Below are positions 25,582 through 33,958 of a stretch of DNA of 52,690 nucleotides, piece by piece. The notes beneath the pieces are model-generated. The model worked only from the letters and a program-made list of their open reading frames with translations, searched no databases and was not told the DNA's origin. A program made the translations under genes and the position numbers. This DNA is from Gemmatimonadota bacterium. Lineage in GTDB: Bacteria; Gemmatimonadota; Gemmatimonadetes; Gemmatimonadales; GWC2-71-9. The stretch is from contig QKDC01000156.1 in the NCBI GenBank assembly GCA_003246755.1, positions 1-52,690 of the forward strand, given 5' to 3'. Each line of letters begins with the position of its first letter. The first letter of the stretch is position 1.

Positions 25582-26603
25582 CGAATCTCCTCGAGTTCAT
25601 CCCGCGCGCGCTGCAGCAGCTCTGCCCGCTCAGGCCACGGCAAGAAGGCACCTTCGAAGGCGTTGAGAATCATCTGATCGATGTCCTGCCGCGTGAACCC
25701 GAGGACCTGATGCGCCATCCAGTATTCATCGGTCAGGGTGACACCACTCATCAGCCAATTGTCGGTACAGAGGGTCACCTTGAGGCCGGCATCGAAATAT
25801 TGGCGTACCGGATGCTCCGACGCCGTTGGGACAGCCCGGGTTTGCACGTTGCTCGTGATATTGGTTTCGAGCAGCATCCGTCGATCCCGGACGTAGTCTT
25901 GGAGATCTGCATCCTCTCGGAGACGGGTGGCATGACCCAACCGATCGGCGTGACACCGGTGGATCGCCTCGCGGACCGATTCCACCCCTGCCGCTTCGCC
26001 GGCATGTACCGTGATGTGGAGCAGACCCCGGGCGGCAATGTCGAAGGCCTCGGCATGCACACTGGGGAGACGCCCCGCTTCTCCCCCGGCAAGATCGAAG
26101 CCCACGACACCTTTCCCCCTCCAGGCGATCGATCGCTCTGCGATTTCGACGGACACCGAGGGGTCGTAGTGCCGGAGCGAGCAATTGATGACCCCGGTGC
26201 GCACCCCGAAGTCCTCGGTTCCACGGTGAAGCCCGCGAAGTTCCGCCGCGATGACCTCGTCGAGCGTGAGCCCTTCGCGACGACTGAGATGGGGACAGTA
26301 GCGCACTTCGAGGTACCGCAGGTTGTCAGAAGCCGCATCCTCGACCATCTCGTAGGCGACCCTCTCGATGGCCTCCGGCGTCTGCAACAACTGAATGGTG
26401 AGCTCGAATTTGGCGAGATAATCTTCGAGGTTTCGCGCATCATCGACCCGCATCGAACGGCGCAAGGTCTCGGGGTCGGTGGTGGGAAGGGAAACCCCCA
26501 GCCCCCGTGCCAGGTCGATCATGGTCTCGGGACGCAGGGAGCCGTCGAGGTGGACGTGCAGTTCCGCTTTGGGAAGCCGAGCGATCACCTCACGCGTCAG
26601 CAT
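25578..26603 (-). CDS. add: adenosine deaminase
   Basis: A 341-aa zinc hydrolase that deaminates adenosine and deoxyadenosine to inosine and deoxyinosine. Metal ligands and catalytic residues are visible in AELHVHLDGSLRPET, the catalytic HAGEAAG glutamate, RLGHATRL, and CTDNWLMSGVTLTDEYW. Adenine deaminase shares the fold, but the LMSGVTLTDEY form is typical of bacterial Add. Together with the downstream transporter and PNP it converts imported adenosine to hypoxanthine. It overlaps the preceding small gene by 14 bases and the transporter by four. Confidence 0.93.
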   Translation of the reverse strand: MLTREVIARLPKAELHVHLDGSLRPETMIDLARGLGVSLPTTDPETLRRSMRVDDARNLEDYLAKFELTIQLLQTPEAIERVAYEMVEDAASDNLRYLEVRYCPHLSRREGLTLDEVIAAELRGLHRGTEDFGVRTGVINCSLRHYDPSVSVEIAERSIAWRGKGVVGFDLAGGEAGRLPSVHAEAFDIAARGLLHITVHAGEAAGVESVREAIHRCHADRLGHATRLREDADLQDYVRDRRMLLETNITSNVQTRAVPTASEHPVRQYFDAGLKVTLCTDNWLMSGVTLTDEYWMAHQVLGFTRQDIDQMILNAFEGAFLPWPERAELLQRARDELEEIR

Positions 26604-26823
26604 CAGATTCCTGTCGGCGGGCGGAGACGATCACTCGCAGGATCGCCCCCGCCTCTAAAGCGGCATCGGGTTGGAGGCGGATGCCGCGACCATCGGTCAC
26701 GTAGGCTCGTCCTCCCTCGAGTTGCGGGATGAGCGTCCGGTCATGTGCCTCGACGGCGGAGAGCACCGTCGCTGGGGCCGAAACCAGAGTTGGGCGTTCA
26801 TTGACGAAGACGGTGACGGACAT
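26590..26823 (-). CDS. small conserved-looking protein heading the purine salvage operon (possible beta-grasp fold)
   Basis: A 77-aa protein from ATG 26823 (GTG 26853 and ATG 26835 are alternatives; none has a Shine-Dalgarno sequence). The order of segments, TVFVNERPTLV then ATVLSAVEAHD and finally GAILRVIVSARR, is reminiscent of MoaD/ThiS-like beta-grasp proteins. The C-terminal Gly-Gly that such sulfur carriers need is absent, so a carrier role is unlikely. VTDGRGIRLQPDAAL is a distinctive central motif. It is the first gene of the add-CNT-PNP operon and overlaps add by 14 bases, so coupling is likely. Function is unknown. Confidence 0.65.
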   Translation of the reverse strand: MSVTVFVNERPTLVSAPATVLSAVEAHDRTLIPQLEGGRAYVTDGRGIRLQPDAALEAGAILRVIVSARRQESDADA

Positions 26824-26900
26824 GACGTGAGACATGGAGGGCGAATAATTCACTCACGGGGAGTGGTTGGCAATCGGGGCCCCGAAGGGACACCGCACGG

Positions 26901-26929
26901 TTGCACGACGCGCCAGGTTTGTGTATTCG
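26901..26929 (+). promoter_or_regulatory. candidate promoter of the arsR-phoB-phoR unit
   Basis: TTGCAC (26901-26906), a 17-base spacer and TATTCG (26924-26929) lie 11 bases before the arsR ATG. The -10 match is weak. The 117-base divergent region also must hold the promoter of the purine operon. Confidence 0.3.
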
Positions 26930-26940
26930 TCTCTCCACTC

Positions 26941-27309
26941 ATGGCATCCTCCGGACCATCACCCGCCGACCTGTTGTGTACCATCGCAGAGCCCACCCGC
27001 CTGCGACTTCTCAATTGTCTCGCCGGCTCACCGCTGTTCGTGCTCGACCTGCAGGCGATCCTCGCGCTCCCGCAACCGACCGTGTCGCGACACCTGACGG
27101 TGCTGCGCCACGCCGGGATTGTTCAAGCCATTCCACACGCCCAGTACATGCTCTACCAAATCCGATGGGAGGCGTCCCATCGAGACCGCTTGCTCCGCGC
27201 GATCCTCGGCGCGCTGAGTTCCGACGATCACTTCGCTCGTGAACGGCAAGAAGCCCAGGCACGCGGTCAGAGTCGGGACCGCACGCTCCGAGCCCGTTCG
27301 ACAGCATGA
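26941..27309 (+). CDS. ArsR-type winged-helix transcriptional regulator
   Basis: A 122-aa DNA-binding protein. The ArsR-family winged helix runs from TIAEPTRLRLLNCLAG through the recognition helix PQPTVSRHLTVLRHAGIV to the wing AQYMLYQIR. The CVCDL-type metal-binding cysteines of arsenite sensors are replaced by LFVLDL, so classic As(III) sensing at that site is not expected; two cysteines (about residues 13 and 26) remain. ATG 26941 is the only plausible start and has no ribosome binding site. The stop overlaps the phoB start (ATGA at 27306), so it is co-translated with the phosphate regulator. A role in phosphate or arsenate response is inferred from position only. Confidence 0.82.
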   Translation: MASSGPSPADLLCTIAEPTRLRLLNCLAGSPLFVLDLQAILALPQPTVSRHLTVLRHAGIVQAIPHAQYMLYQIRWEASHRDRLLRAILGALSSDDHFARERQEAQARGQSRDRTLRARSTA

Positions 27310-27992
27310 CGGCTGGCATTCTCGTCGTCGATGACGAACGCGACATCACCGCACTCGTCGCCTTTCATCTGGCCAAAGAAGGATTCCGGGTGACCACCGC
27401 CAGTTCCGCGGACGAAGCGCTCAGGACGGCCAGACTCGAAGTTCCGGATGTGGTGGTACTCGATGTCATGCTGCCGGGAGCGTCGGGATATGACATCCTG
27501 GAAGAATTGCGGTCGTGGCCGGAGACCAAGACGGTCGGGGTGATCATGCTCACTGCCCGACGGGATGAAGCGGACCGGGTGCGCGGACTTTCACTGGGAG
27601 CGGACGATTATCTCACGAAACCGTTCTCCCCGCGTGAACTGATCCTTCGCGTGAAGGCCCTGCTCCGTCGCCTCGAGAGCCCGGGCGCTTCGAAGAGCAC
27701 CATTGCCGCCGGAGCACTCCTGATCGATCGCACGGCCCACGTGGTGAGCGTCAACGGAGTGGAAATCACCCTCACGGCCACGGAATTCAAGCTCCTCAGC
27801 GAACTGGCCGAACGTCCGGGTCGAGTCCACACCCGTCCCCAATTGCTGCAGAGCGTGTGGGAGGCCCAGCCAGACATCCAAACCCGGACCGTGGACATGC
27901 ACGTGCAGCGACTGCGTGGCAAACTCCTCGACGCCGCCGACTTGATCGAGACGGTTCGAGGGTTTGGCTATCGCCTCCGCATTCCCGACTAG
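27306..27992 (+). CDS. phoB: phosphate regulon response regulator PhoB/PhoP (OmpR family)
   Basis: A 228-aa two-component regulator. The receiver domain has the acidic pocket VVDDERD, the phospho-acceptor D53 in VVLDVMLPG, the Thr/Ser position MLTARRD and the conserved lysine in LTKPFSPREL. The C-terminal OmpR-type winged helix contains ALLIDRTAHVVSV, LTATEFKLLSELAERPG and VDMHVQRLRGKL. Assignment to PhoB rests on the directly following PhoR-like kinase and pst-phoU genes. It probably binds the 11-bp repeats upstream of pstS. It overlaps arsR by ATGA and is nine bases from phoR. Confidence 0.92.
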   Translation: MTAGILVVDDERDITALVAFHLAKEGFRVTTASSADEALRTARLEVPDVVVLDVMLPGASGYDILEELRSWPETKTVGVIMLTARRDEADRVRGLSLGADDYLTKPFSPRELILRVKALLRRLESPGASKSTIAAGALLIDRTAHVVSVNGVEITLTATEFKLLSELAERPGRVHTRPQLLQSVWEAQPDIQTRTVDMHVQRLRGKLLDAADLIETVRGFGYRLRIPD

Positions 27993-28001
27993 ACCACCTG
28001 C

Positions 28002-29411
28002 ATGCGGTTGACCGGCAGACTGCTCCTCGGAGCCACGGGCATTCTGGTCTTTGCCATTCTCGTCACGGCCATCGTCTTCCACCGCACCACACGCTACCAA
28101 ATCGATCTGGCGCCATCATCTCGCCAGGATGCACCCCGGGACCAAAGTGCCGTTCGAGCACCCGCCATCGAATGGGAACGCCCACTCGTGCTGTCAGCGG
28201 TGGTGGTCCTGGTTCTCGGAGGGGGAATCGTGCTGATCGAAGCACGGCGCCTGAGCAAGTCACTGCATCGGATAACCGACGCCATCGGCACTTTCGACGC
28301 GAAGGATCTTGCGGCCATTCCGCAGACTCGCATCGCCGAGCTGGACGACCTGGTTCGTGCCCTGCGGCGGCGAAGGGACACCGTGGAGCGGAATGTCGCA
28401 TTGCTGACCCAGGACCGGGTCCAGGCCGCTGCTCTGATCGATGTGATGGAGGAAGCCGTTCTCGCCACCGACCCCAAGGGACGGATCGTGACCTTCAATC
28501 GAGCCGCGCAACAGCTGTTTGGCCCCTCATCCAGCGGTGCCCTCCCGGAGTTGTCTCACCTCCTGCGCACCCGTGAGGCGCAAGAATTCATTCAGGCCGC
28601 TGAGGGGGGTGGCCCGATTACCCGCGAAATTCGGCTGGCAGGTCGTGTTCTCCTGGCCTCGGCGCGAGCCACCCCGGACGGTGGATTGCTCATCGTCCTG
28701 CACGACGTGACTGATCTCCGCCATCTCGAAACCGTCCGGAGAGACTTCATCACCAACGCCTCACACGAACTCAAGACCCCTCTGACAGCCGTCGTGGGAT
28801 TCGCGGAAACCCTGCGAGACGAAACGACCGACCCCGACACGCAGAAACGGTTCGCCTCCATCATCCTGTCGAATGCACTCCGGATGCAGGCCCTGGTGGA
28901 GCACCAACTGGACCTCGCGCGAGCAGAGTCCCCGGAGTGGAACCCCGCGCCGGAGTCGTCGGACATCGCCCGGGTCGCCGGAGACGTCTGGAGCCACCTG
29001 ATGGAGTTGGAAAGGGACAGCAGCATCGAACTGCAACTGGAGGTCACCGATGCCGGCTCGGTCTGGGTGGACCCCGAAGCCCTGCGACAAGTGCTGCGCA
29101 ACCTCTTGGAGAATGCGATCCGGCACACCCCCCCGAAGGGCCGAATCACGCTTTCGACCACCCGTCGGGATCGGGGTGTGGTGATGACGGTGAGCGATAC
29201 GGGGCCGGGGATCGGCAGCGAGCACCTCACGAGAATCTTCGAGCGGTACTACCGAGCCGACGCGGGACGATCCCGGAAGGAAGGGGGAACGGGGCTCGGC
29301 TTGGCCATCGTCAAACACCTCACCGAGGCGCATGGAGGGACGGTGGCTGCGGAGAGCGAATTGGGTCGGGGTACCAGGATCTCCTGCTGGTTCCCCGACC
29401 AGGGCGTTTAG
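28002..29411 (+). CDS. phoR: phosphate sensor histidine kinase PhoR
   Basis: A 469-aa membrane kinase. Two N-terminal helices (about residues 8-28 and 61-79) enclose a loop of only about 30 residues, which fits PhoR proteins that sense phosphate indirectly through PstSCAB-PhoU. A HAMP-like linker and a PAS domain (MEEAVLATDPKGRIVTFN) precede the HisKA box with H255 in ITNASHELKTPLTAV. The ATPase domain shows NLLENAIRHTPP, DTGPGIG and GGTGLGLAIVKHL. It should phosphorylate the PhoB encoded just upstream. Its stop is followed immediately by the repeat ladder and pstS. Confidence 0.9.
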   Translation: MRLTGRLLLGATGILVFAILVTAIVFHRTTRYQIDLAPSSRQDAPRDQSAVRAPAIEWERPLVLSAVVVLVLGGGIVLIEARRLSKSLHRITDAIGTFDAKDLAAIPQTRIAELDDLVRALRRRRDTVERNVALLTQDRVQAAALIDVMEEAVLATDPKGRIVTFNRAAQQLFGPSSSGALPELSHLLRTREAQEFIQAAEGGGPITREIRLAGRVLLASARATPDGGLLIVLHDVTDLRHLETVRRDFITNASHELKTPLTAVVGFAETLRDETTDPDTQKRFASIILSNALRMQALVEHQLDLARAESPEWNPAPESSDIARVAGDVWSHLMELERDSSIELQLEVTDAGSVWVDPEALRQVLRNLLENAIRHTPPKGRITLSTTRRDRGVVMTVSDTGPGIGSEHLTRIFERYYRADAGRSRKEGGTGLGLAIVKHLTEAHGGTVAAESELGRGTRISCWFPDQGV

Positions 29412-29476
29412 TGACGGTGGATGTTACACGACCGTGACGACAGGGTGAGTGGGCCGTGACGGCGGAGGAGTACTGT
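29411..29476 (+). promoter_or_regulatory. candidate Pho box: ladder of 11-bp direct repeats and -10 element upstream of pstS
   Basis: Four consecutive 11-bp units start with GT(T/G)A(C/G): GTTACACGACC (29423), GTGACGACAGG (29434), GTGAGTGGGCC (29445), GTGACGGCGGA (29456). A further GTGACG at 29411 begins 12 bases before the first. Tandem 11-bp repeats are the known form of PhoB/PhoP operators. A possible -10, TACTGT, lies at 29471-29476, nine to ten bases after the last conserved core, as in PhoB-activated promoters lacking a -35. pstS starts at 29510. Confidence 0.65.
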
Positions 29477-29509
29477 TGTCTCGCCTCCAACCCATCACTA
29501 GGAAGAGCA

Positions 29510-30595
29510 ATGTCCGACACCAAACAGATTGCACGCCGAAGCGGGTTCAGTCTCATGGCCTCCCTCGTCCTCCTCGGTTGCGGAGGAGCAGGTGGAGGTG
29601 ACGGCGCCGGCGCGAATGCGGTGACCAGTCTCACCGGTGCGGGAGCCACGTTTCCCTATCCCATCTACAGCAAGTGGTTCGATGCCTACGCCCGGGAGAC
29701 TGGAGTGGAGGTGAACTACCAATCCATCGGATCGGGAGGCGGTGTCCGCCAGTTCACCGCCGAGACCGTGGACTTCGGGGCCACGGACGGGCCGATGACC
29801 GATGAGGAAATCGCTGGGGTTCAAGGCAACGTGGTCCACCTCCCCACCGTGCTGGGAGCAGTGGTACTGACCTACAATCTCCCCTCCCTGGGAGACCATC
29901 CATTGAGACTCGATGCCGCCACTATTGCCGATATTTTCCTTGGCCGCATCACCAAGTGGAATGACCCCCGGCTGGTCGCTCTCAACCCAGGCACGGACCT
30001 ACCCAACCAGGACTTGATCGTGGTCCATCGTTCCGACGGGTCTGGAACCACCTTCGTGTTCGTCGACTACCTGGCCAAGGTATCCACCGACTGGCAAGAG
30101 CAAGTCGGCGTCGGCAAGTCGGTGAACTGGCCGGTCGGACTGGGAGGCAAAGGGAATGAGGGTGTCACGCAACAAGTGAGTCAACTCGACGGAACGATCG
30201 GCTATGTTGAGTTGGTGTACGCCGTTTCCAATAGTCTCCGGGTCGCTGAGGTGCAGAACGCCGCCGGCCAGTTCGTGACCCCAAGTCTGGAAGCCGTCAC
30301 CGCGGCGGCGGCGGGTGTTTCGATGGGACCCGATACCGACTTCCGCGTTTCGATCACCAACGCCACGGGAGAGGCTTCGTATCCGATCGCCTCCTATACG
30401 TGGTTGCTGGTGCATGCAGACAATCCCGACGTTTCGAAGGCGCAGGCCATCCAGAGCTTTCTCCGATGGATCCTGACACCCGAGGCGCAGGCCATGGCGA
30501 CCGACTTGGGTTATGCGCCGCTTCCGGAGTCCGTGGCGACGTTGGCCAGGACCCGCATCGCATCCCTCCTGGGTGGAGGGCAGGCGCTCAAGTGA
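29510..30595 (+). CDS. pstS: phosphate ABC transporter substrate-binding lipoprotein PstS
   Basis: A 361-aa phosphate-binding protein. The lipobox LVLLGC (C24) predicts a lipid-anchored form. Phosphate-contact segments are recognisable: LTGAGATFPYPIYSKW, YQSIGSGGGVRQF, DFGATDGPMTDEE, and VVHRSDGSGTTFVF. Length is typical. ATG 29510 is preceded by AGGAAGAG; the in-frame ATG at 29456 would lie within the repeat ladder and is rejected. It is the first structural gene of the pst operon and presumably the main PhoB target. Confidence 0.95.
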   Translation: MSDTKQIARRSGFSLMASLVLLGCGGAGGGDGAGANAVTSLTGAGATFPYPIYSKWFDAYARETGVEVNYQSIGSGGGVRQFTAETVDFGATDGPMTDEEIAGVQGNVVHLPTVLGAVVLTYNLPSLGDHPLRLDAATIADIFLGRITKWNDPRLVALNPGTDLPNQDLIVVHRSDGSGTTFVFVDYLAKVSTDWQEQVGVGKSVNWPVGLGGKGNEGVTQQVSQLDGTIGYVELVYAVSNSLRVAEVQNAAGQFVTPSLEAVTAAAAGVSMGPDTDFRVSITNATGEASYPIASYTWLLVHADNPDVSKAQAIQSFLRWILTPEAQAMATDLGYAPLPESVATLARTRIASLLGGGQALK

Positions 30596-30605
30596 CCTGG
30601 GGGAG

Positions 30606-31598
30606 ATGAACGAGCCGGAGTCGAACGTGGCACCACCGAAAGGTGAGCCACACGGATTCCAGGACTTGTCGGGCACCAATGTTGGGGACATCGTTTTCAA
30701 AACGGTCCTCATCCTTGGTGCCCTTCTCATCCCCGTTCTTCTCGGGTTCCTCGTCTGGGAGCTCGTGGATGGATCGCGCCTGGCGATCCAAGAGTACGGT
30801 CTCGGGTTCCTCACCTCCTCGACCTGGGATCCCGTCGCCGAAGAGTTCGGCGCGCTCCCGCTGATTTTCGGAACCCTCCTGTCGTCGCTTCTCGCGCTGC
30901 TCATCGCGGTCCCGCTGTCGCTCGGGGTCGCGGTCTTCCTCACAGAATTCGCGCCGGCCAGGATACGATCCCCGATCGCGTTCCTGCTCGAACTGCTCGC
31001 GGCGATCCCGAGTGTGGTGTACGGCCTCTGGGGCATCTTCGTCCTGATTCCCTTCCTCCGTGCGACCATCTTTCCCTTCCTGCAAGGCACACTTGGGTTT
31101 CTCCCGTTCTTCAGCGGACCGATCTACGGGCCGTCCATGCTCGCTGCCGCGGTGATCCTCGCCATCATGGTCATGCCGTACATCATGTCGGTCTCGCGGG
31201 AAGTCCTGCTGGCGGTTCCCGCGAGCCAGCGCGAGGCTGCCATCGCGCTGGGAGCGACCCGCTGGGAGGCGGTCACGACCGCCGTGATCCCATCCGCCCG
31301 ATCGGGGATCATCGGCGCGATCATCCTGGGACTCGGTCGAGCCCTGGGTGAGACCATGGCCGTGACCATGGTGATCGGGAACACTCACGAACTCGCGGCC
31401 TCGCTCTTCGCGCCGGGATATACCATGGCGGCGGTGGTCGCCAACGAGTTTACCGAGGCCTCCACCGACATCCATTTCGCGGCCCTCACGTACGTTGCGC
31501 TCGCCCTGTTCGTCGTGACTCTTGCAGTCAACGCCTTCGCCCGGCTTCTCGTGTGGCGAGTCACGCAGAAGGCTTCGGGGAGCGGGGGAGGACGATGA
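30606..31598 (+). CDS. pstC: phosphate ABC transporter permease PstC
   Basis: A 330-aa inner-membrane permease subunit. After a soluble N-terminal tail, six helices begin at FKTVLILGALLIPVLLGFL. The PstC signature FLLELLAAIPSVVYGLWGIF and the EAA coupling loop REAAIALGATRWEAVTTAVIPSARSGI-type segment are visible, followed by GLGRALGETMAVTMVIGN. It pairs with PstA to form the channel. ATG 30606 is preceded by a GGGGGAG run, and the stop overlaps the pstA start (ATGA at 31595). Confidence 0.95.
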   Translation: MNEPESNVAPPKGEPHGFQDLSGTNVGDIVFKTVLILGALLIPVLLGFLVWELVDGSRLAIQEYGLGFLTSSTWDPVAEEFGALPLIFGTLLSSLLALLIAVPLSLGVAVFLTEFAPARIRSPIAFLLELLAAIPSVVYGLWGIFVLIPFLRATIFPFLQGTLGFLPFFSGPIYGPSMLAAAVILAIMVMPYIMSVSREVLLAVPASQREAAIALGATRWEAVTTAVIPSARSGIIGAIILGLGRALGETMAVTMVIGNTHELAASLFAPGYTMAAVVANEFTEASTDIHFAALTYVALALFVVTLAVNAFARLLVWRVTQKASGSGGGR

Positions 31599-32443
31599 TC
31601 AACTCCCGTCGGGTCCGTCGATGGACGAGCAATCTCATGGTGGGAGTCGTGGGTTTGACGGTGCTCATCGGAATCCTGCCGCTCTTCCTGATCCTCGGTA
31701 CGCTCGTGGTGAAGGGGGCCGGCAGTCTCAACCTCGCGTTCTTCTTGGAGACCCCCGCCCCGGTTGGCGAAACCGGTGGCGGCGTGGCCCACGCGATCGT
31801 GGGAACGCTCCTCATTGTCGCGGTGGCCTGCCTCATGGGACTCCCCATCGGCCTCGCCGCCGGCATTCACGCCGCCGAGTTCCCAGGCACCAGACTCTCC
31901 CGCGCAACACGGTTCCTCGCCGACGTGATGAACGGGACCCCTTCCATCGTCGTCGGGGTCTTCGCCTGGACATGGGTCGTGGCTCGTCAGGGACATTTCT
32001 CCGGATTGGCGGGATCGGTTGCTTTGGCCCTGCTGATGATCCCGATGGTGATGCGAACAACCGAGGAACTGATCCTCCTGGTCCCGAACGCCCTGCGTGA
32101 GGCGGCGCTGGCCCTGGGCTACTCACGTTGGCGGACGTCCCTTACCATCGTGGCGCGCACCGCCCTCCCGGGACTGGTGACCGGAAGCCTGCTCGCCGTG
32201 GCCCGGATTGCCGGGGAGACCGCGCCGTTGCTCTTCACGGCCCTCGGGAGCCAGTTCATGCGGACCGACGTGACACAGCCGATGTCGGCACTCCCTCTCG
32301 CGGTCTTCGCCTATGCGACGGGACCATACGAGGAATGGCACCGTTTGGCGTGGGCTTCGGCGCTGGTCCTGATTCTGTTGGTGCTGTTCCTCAGCCTGTT
32401 GACCCGGCTCGCGACGCGATCACGGTTCGGTTCTCATGAGTGA
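31595..32443 (+). CDS. pstA: phosphate ABC transporter permease PstA
   Basis: A 282-aa permease partner of PstC with six predicted helices. Family motifs include [19 protein letters not shown], the EAA loop [19 protein letters not shown], and [22 protein letters not shown] 31595 overlaps the pstC stop, and its own stop overlaps pstB1 by eight bases, so translation of the pst genes is coupled throughout. The open frame from 31553 is the shadow of pstC. Confidence 0.95.
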   Translation: MINSRRVRRWTSNLMVGVVGLTVLIGILPLFLILGTLVVKGAGSLNLAFFLETPAPVGETGGGVAHAIVGTLLIVAVACLMGLPIGLAAGIHAAEFPGTRLSRATRFLADVMNGTPSIVVGVFAWTWVVARQGHFSGLAGSVALALLMIPMVMRTTEELILLVPNALREAALALGYSRWRTSLTIVARTALPGLVTGSLLAVARIAGETAPLLFTALGSQFMRTDVTQPMSALPLAVFAYATGPYEEWHRLAWASALVLILLVLFLSLLTRLATRSRFGSHE

Positions 32444-33197
32444 CCGCCCTCGCGTGGAGGCGCAGAACCTGACGGCGAGCTACCACGGGAAACCGGCGAT
32501 TCGCGAGGTGTCGTTGAGTTTCCAAGCCAACCAAGTCCATGCGCTGATCGGTCCGTCGGGGTGCGGCAAGTCGACATTCCTGCGCACCATCAACCGGATG
32601 CACGAACTGACCCCGGGGGCGACGGTCGAAGGCAGCGTCCTGGTGGACGGCAAAGACATCTACACCTCCGGCATCAATCCCATGCATCTCCGGCGACACG
32701 TTGGCATGGTCTTCCAGAAGCCGACCCCCTTCCCCACGATGTCGATCTTTGACAACGTCGCTGCCGGGCTCAAGATCTTGCCGCGCAGCGAACGGCCGCT
32801 TGCCGAGGTCGTCGAAGAGGCGTTACGAGGCGCAGCGCTGTGGGACGAGGTCAAGGATCGCCTGAACAAGAGTGCGCTTTCACTCTCGGGTGGCCAGCAG
32901 CAGCGTCTCTGCATCGCACGGACACTCGCGCCAGGTCCCACCGTCATTCTGCTCGACGAACCGACGTCGGCCCTCGACCCGACGGCCACTCAGCGTATCG
33001 AGGAGTTGCTCTACAAGCTCAAATCGAAGTACACCATCGTGATCGTGACCCACAACATGCAGCAGGCGGCCCGGCTCTCGGATACGACGTCCTTCTTCTA
33101 TCTCGGTGAGTTGATCGAGCACGCTGATACCAAGTCGCTCTTCACCACGCCCCAGAAGGAGCGCACCGAGGCGTACGTTACGGGGAAGTTCGGATGA
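32436..33197 (+). CDS. pstB: phosphate ABC transporter ATP-binding protein PstB, first copy
   Basis: A 253-aa ABC ATPase powering phosphate uptake. The Walker A is [18 protein letters not shown], with the PstB-typical NRMHEL after it. The Q loop is [10 protein letters not shown], the ABC signature [16 protein letters not shown] and Walker [14 protein letters not shown]; the switch histidine is in [13 protein letters not shown]. It overlaps pstA by eight bases and the second pstB by four. Two PstB genes for a single PstCA pair are unusual. Confidence 0.95.
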   Translation: MSDRPRVEAQNLTASYHGKPAIREVSLSFQANQVHALIGPSGCGKSTFLRTINRMHELTPGATVEGSVLVDGKDIYTSGINPMHLRRHVGMVFQKPTPFPTMSIFDNVAAGLKILPRSERPLAEVVEEALRGAALWDEVKDRLNKSALSLSGGQQQRLCIARTLAPGPTVILLDEPTSALDPTATQRIEELLYKLKSKYTIVIVTHNMQQAARLSDTTSFFYLGELIEHADTKSLFTTPQKERTEAYVTGKFG

Positions 33198-33958
33198 CGG
33201 ATTGGATTCCTGCCTTGGAGGCACGGGGCTTTGGCCTCTCGTACGGGTCCTCGCGGATCCTCGAGGAGATCTCCTTCACCGTTCCCACCGGCTCCGTGGC
33301 AGCCATCATCGGGCCATCCGGCTGCGGGAAGTCCACGTTCCTCCGTTCCGTGAACCGACTGAACGATCTCGTGCCGACGACATCCTATGACGGCGATCTC
33401 CTGATCGAGGGCGTATCGGTCTTTCGACCCGACACCGACCTCGTGGATCTCCGGCTCCAGGTTGGCATGGTCTTTCAGCGCCCGAACCCGTTTCCGAAAT
33501 CCATCTATGAGAATGTGGCGTACGGTCCTCGACTCAACCGGCTGGGCAGCCGCAAGGATTTGCCCACGCTCGTGGAACGGTGTCTTCAACGTGCGGCCCT
33601 GTGGGACGAGGTCAAAGATCGCCTTCACGAATCAGCCATGGGACTTTCGGGAGGTCAGCAGCAACGGCTCTGTATCGCGCGGGCACTCGCCAATGAGCCA
33701 CAGGTCCTCTTGATGGACGAGCCGTGTTCGGCCCTCGACCCGATCGCCACGCAGCGGATCGAGGAACTCATCTTCGAACTGAAACAGCAGTACACGATCA
33801 TCATCGTGACGCACAACATGCAGCAGGCGGCCCGGGTGTCCGATTCAACGGGCTTTTTTGAGAGTGGTCGGCTGATCGAGTATGGTCCGACCGAGCAGAT
33901 CTTCACGGCCCCAACTCAAGACCGGACTGAGGCCTATATCACAGGGAGGTTTGGATGA
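33194..33958 (+). CDS. pstB: phosphate ABC transporter ATP-binding protein PstB, second copy
   Basis: A 254-aa paralogue of the preceding ATPase, probably from tandem duplication. All nucleotide-binding motifs are intact: [70 protein letters not shown] and [13 protein letters not shown]. Its NRLNDL and [13 protein letters not shown] segments are closer to the classical PstB consensus than those of the first copy. The products could form a heterodimer or be alternative subunits. It overlaps pstB1 and phoU by ATGA. Confidence 0.95.
   Translation: MTDWIPALEARGFGLSYGSSRILEEISFTVPTGSVAAIIGPSGCGKSTFLRSVNRLNDLVPTTSYDGDLLIEGVSVFRPDTDLVDLRLQVGMVFQRPNPFPKSIYENVAYGPRLNRLGSRKDLPTLVERCLQRAALWDEVKDRLHESAMGLSGGQQQRLCIARALANEPQVLLMDEPCSALDPIATQRIEELIFELKQQYTIIIVTHNMQQAARVSDSTGFFESGRLIEYGPTEQIFTAPTQDRTEAYITGRFG

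Noticed and set aside
24458-25651. 397-aa minus-strand frame inside the nucleoside transporter
   Set aside because: Shadow frame with low-complexity Arg/Gly/Pro content; the CNT frame has all family motifs.
26590-26823. MoaD/ThiS sulfur carrier
   Set aside because: The required C-terminal Gly-Gly is missing; the protein ends in a charged SARRQESDADA tail.
29423-29466. CRISPR-like or simple tandem repeat
   Set aside because: Units are 11 bp, only partly conserved and lie in a promoter position; an operator ladder explains them better.
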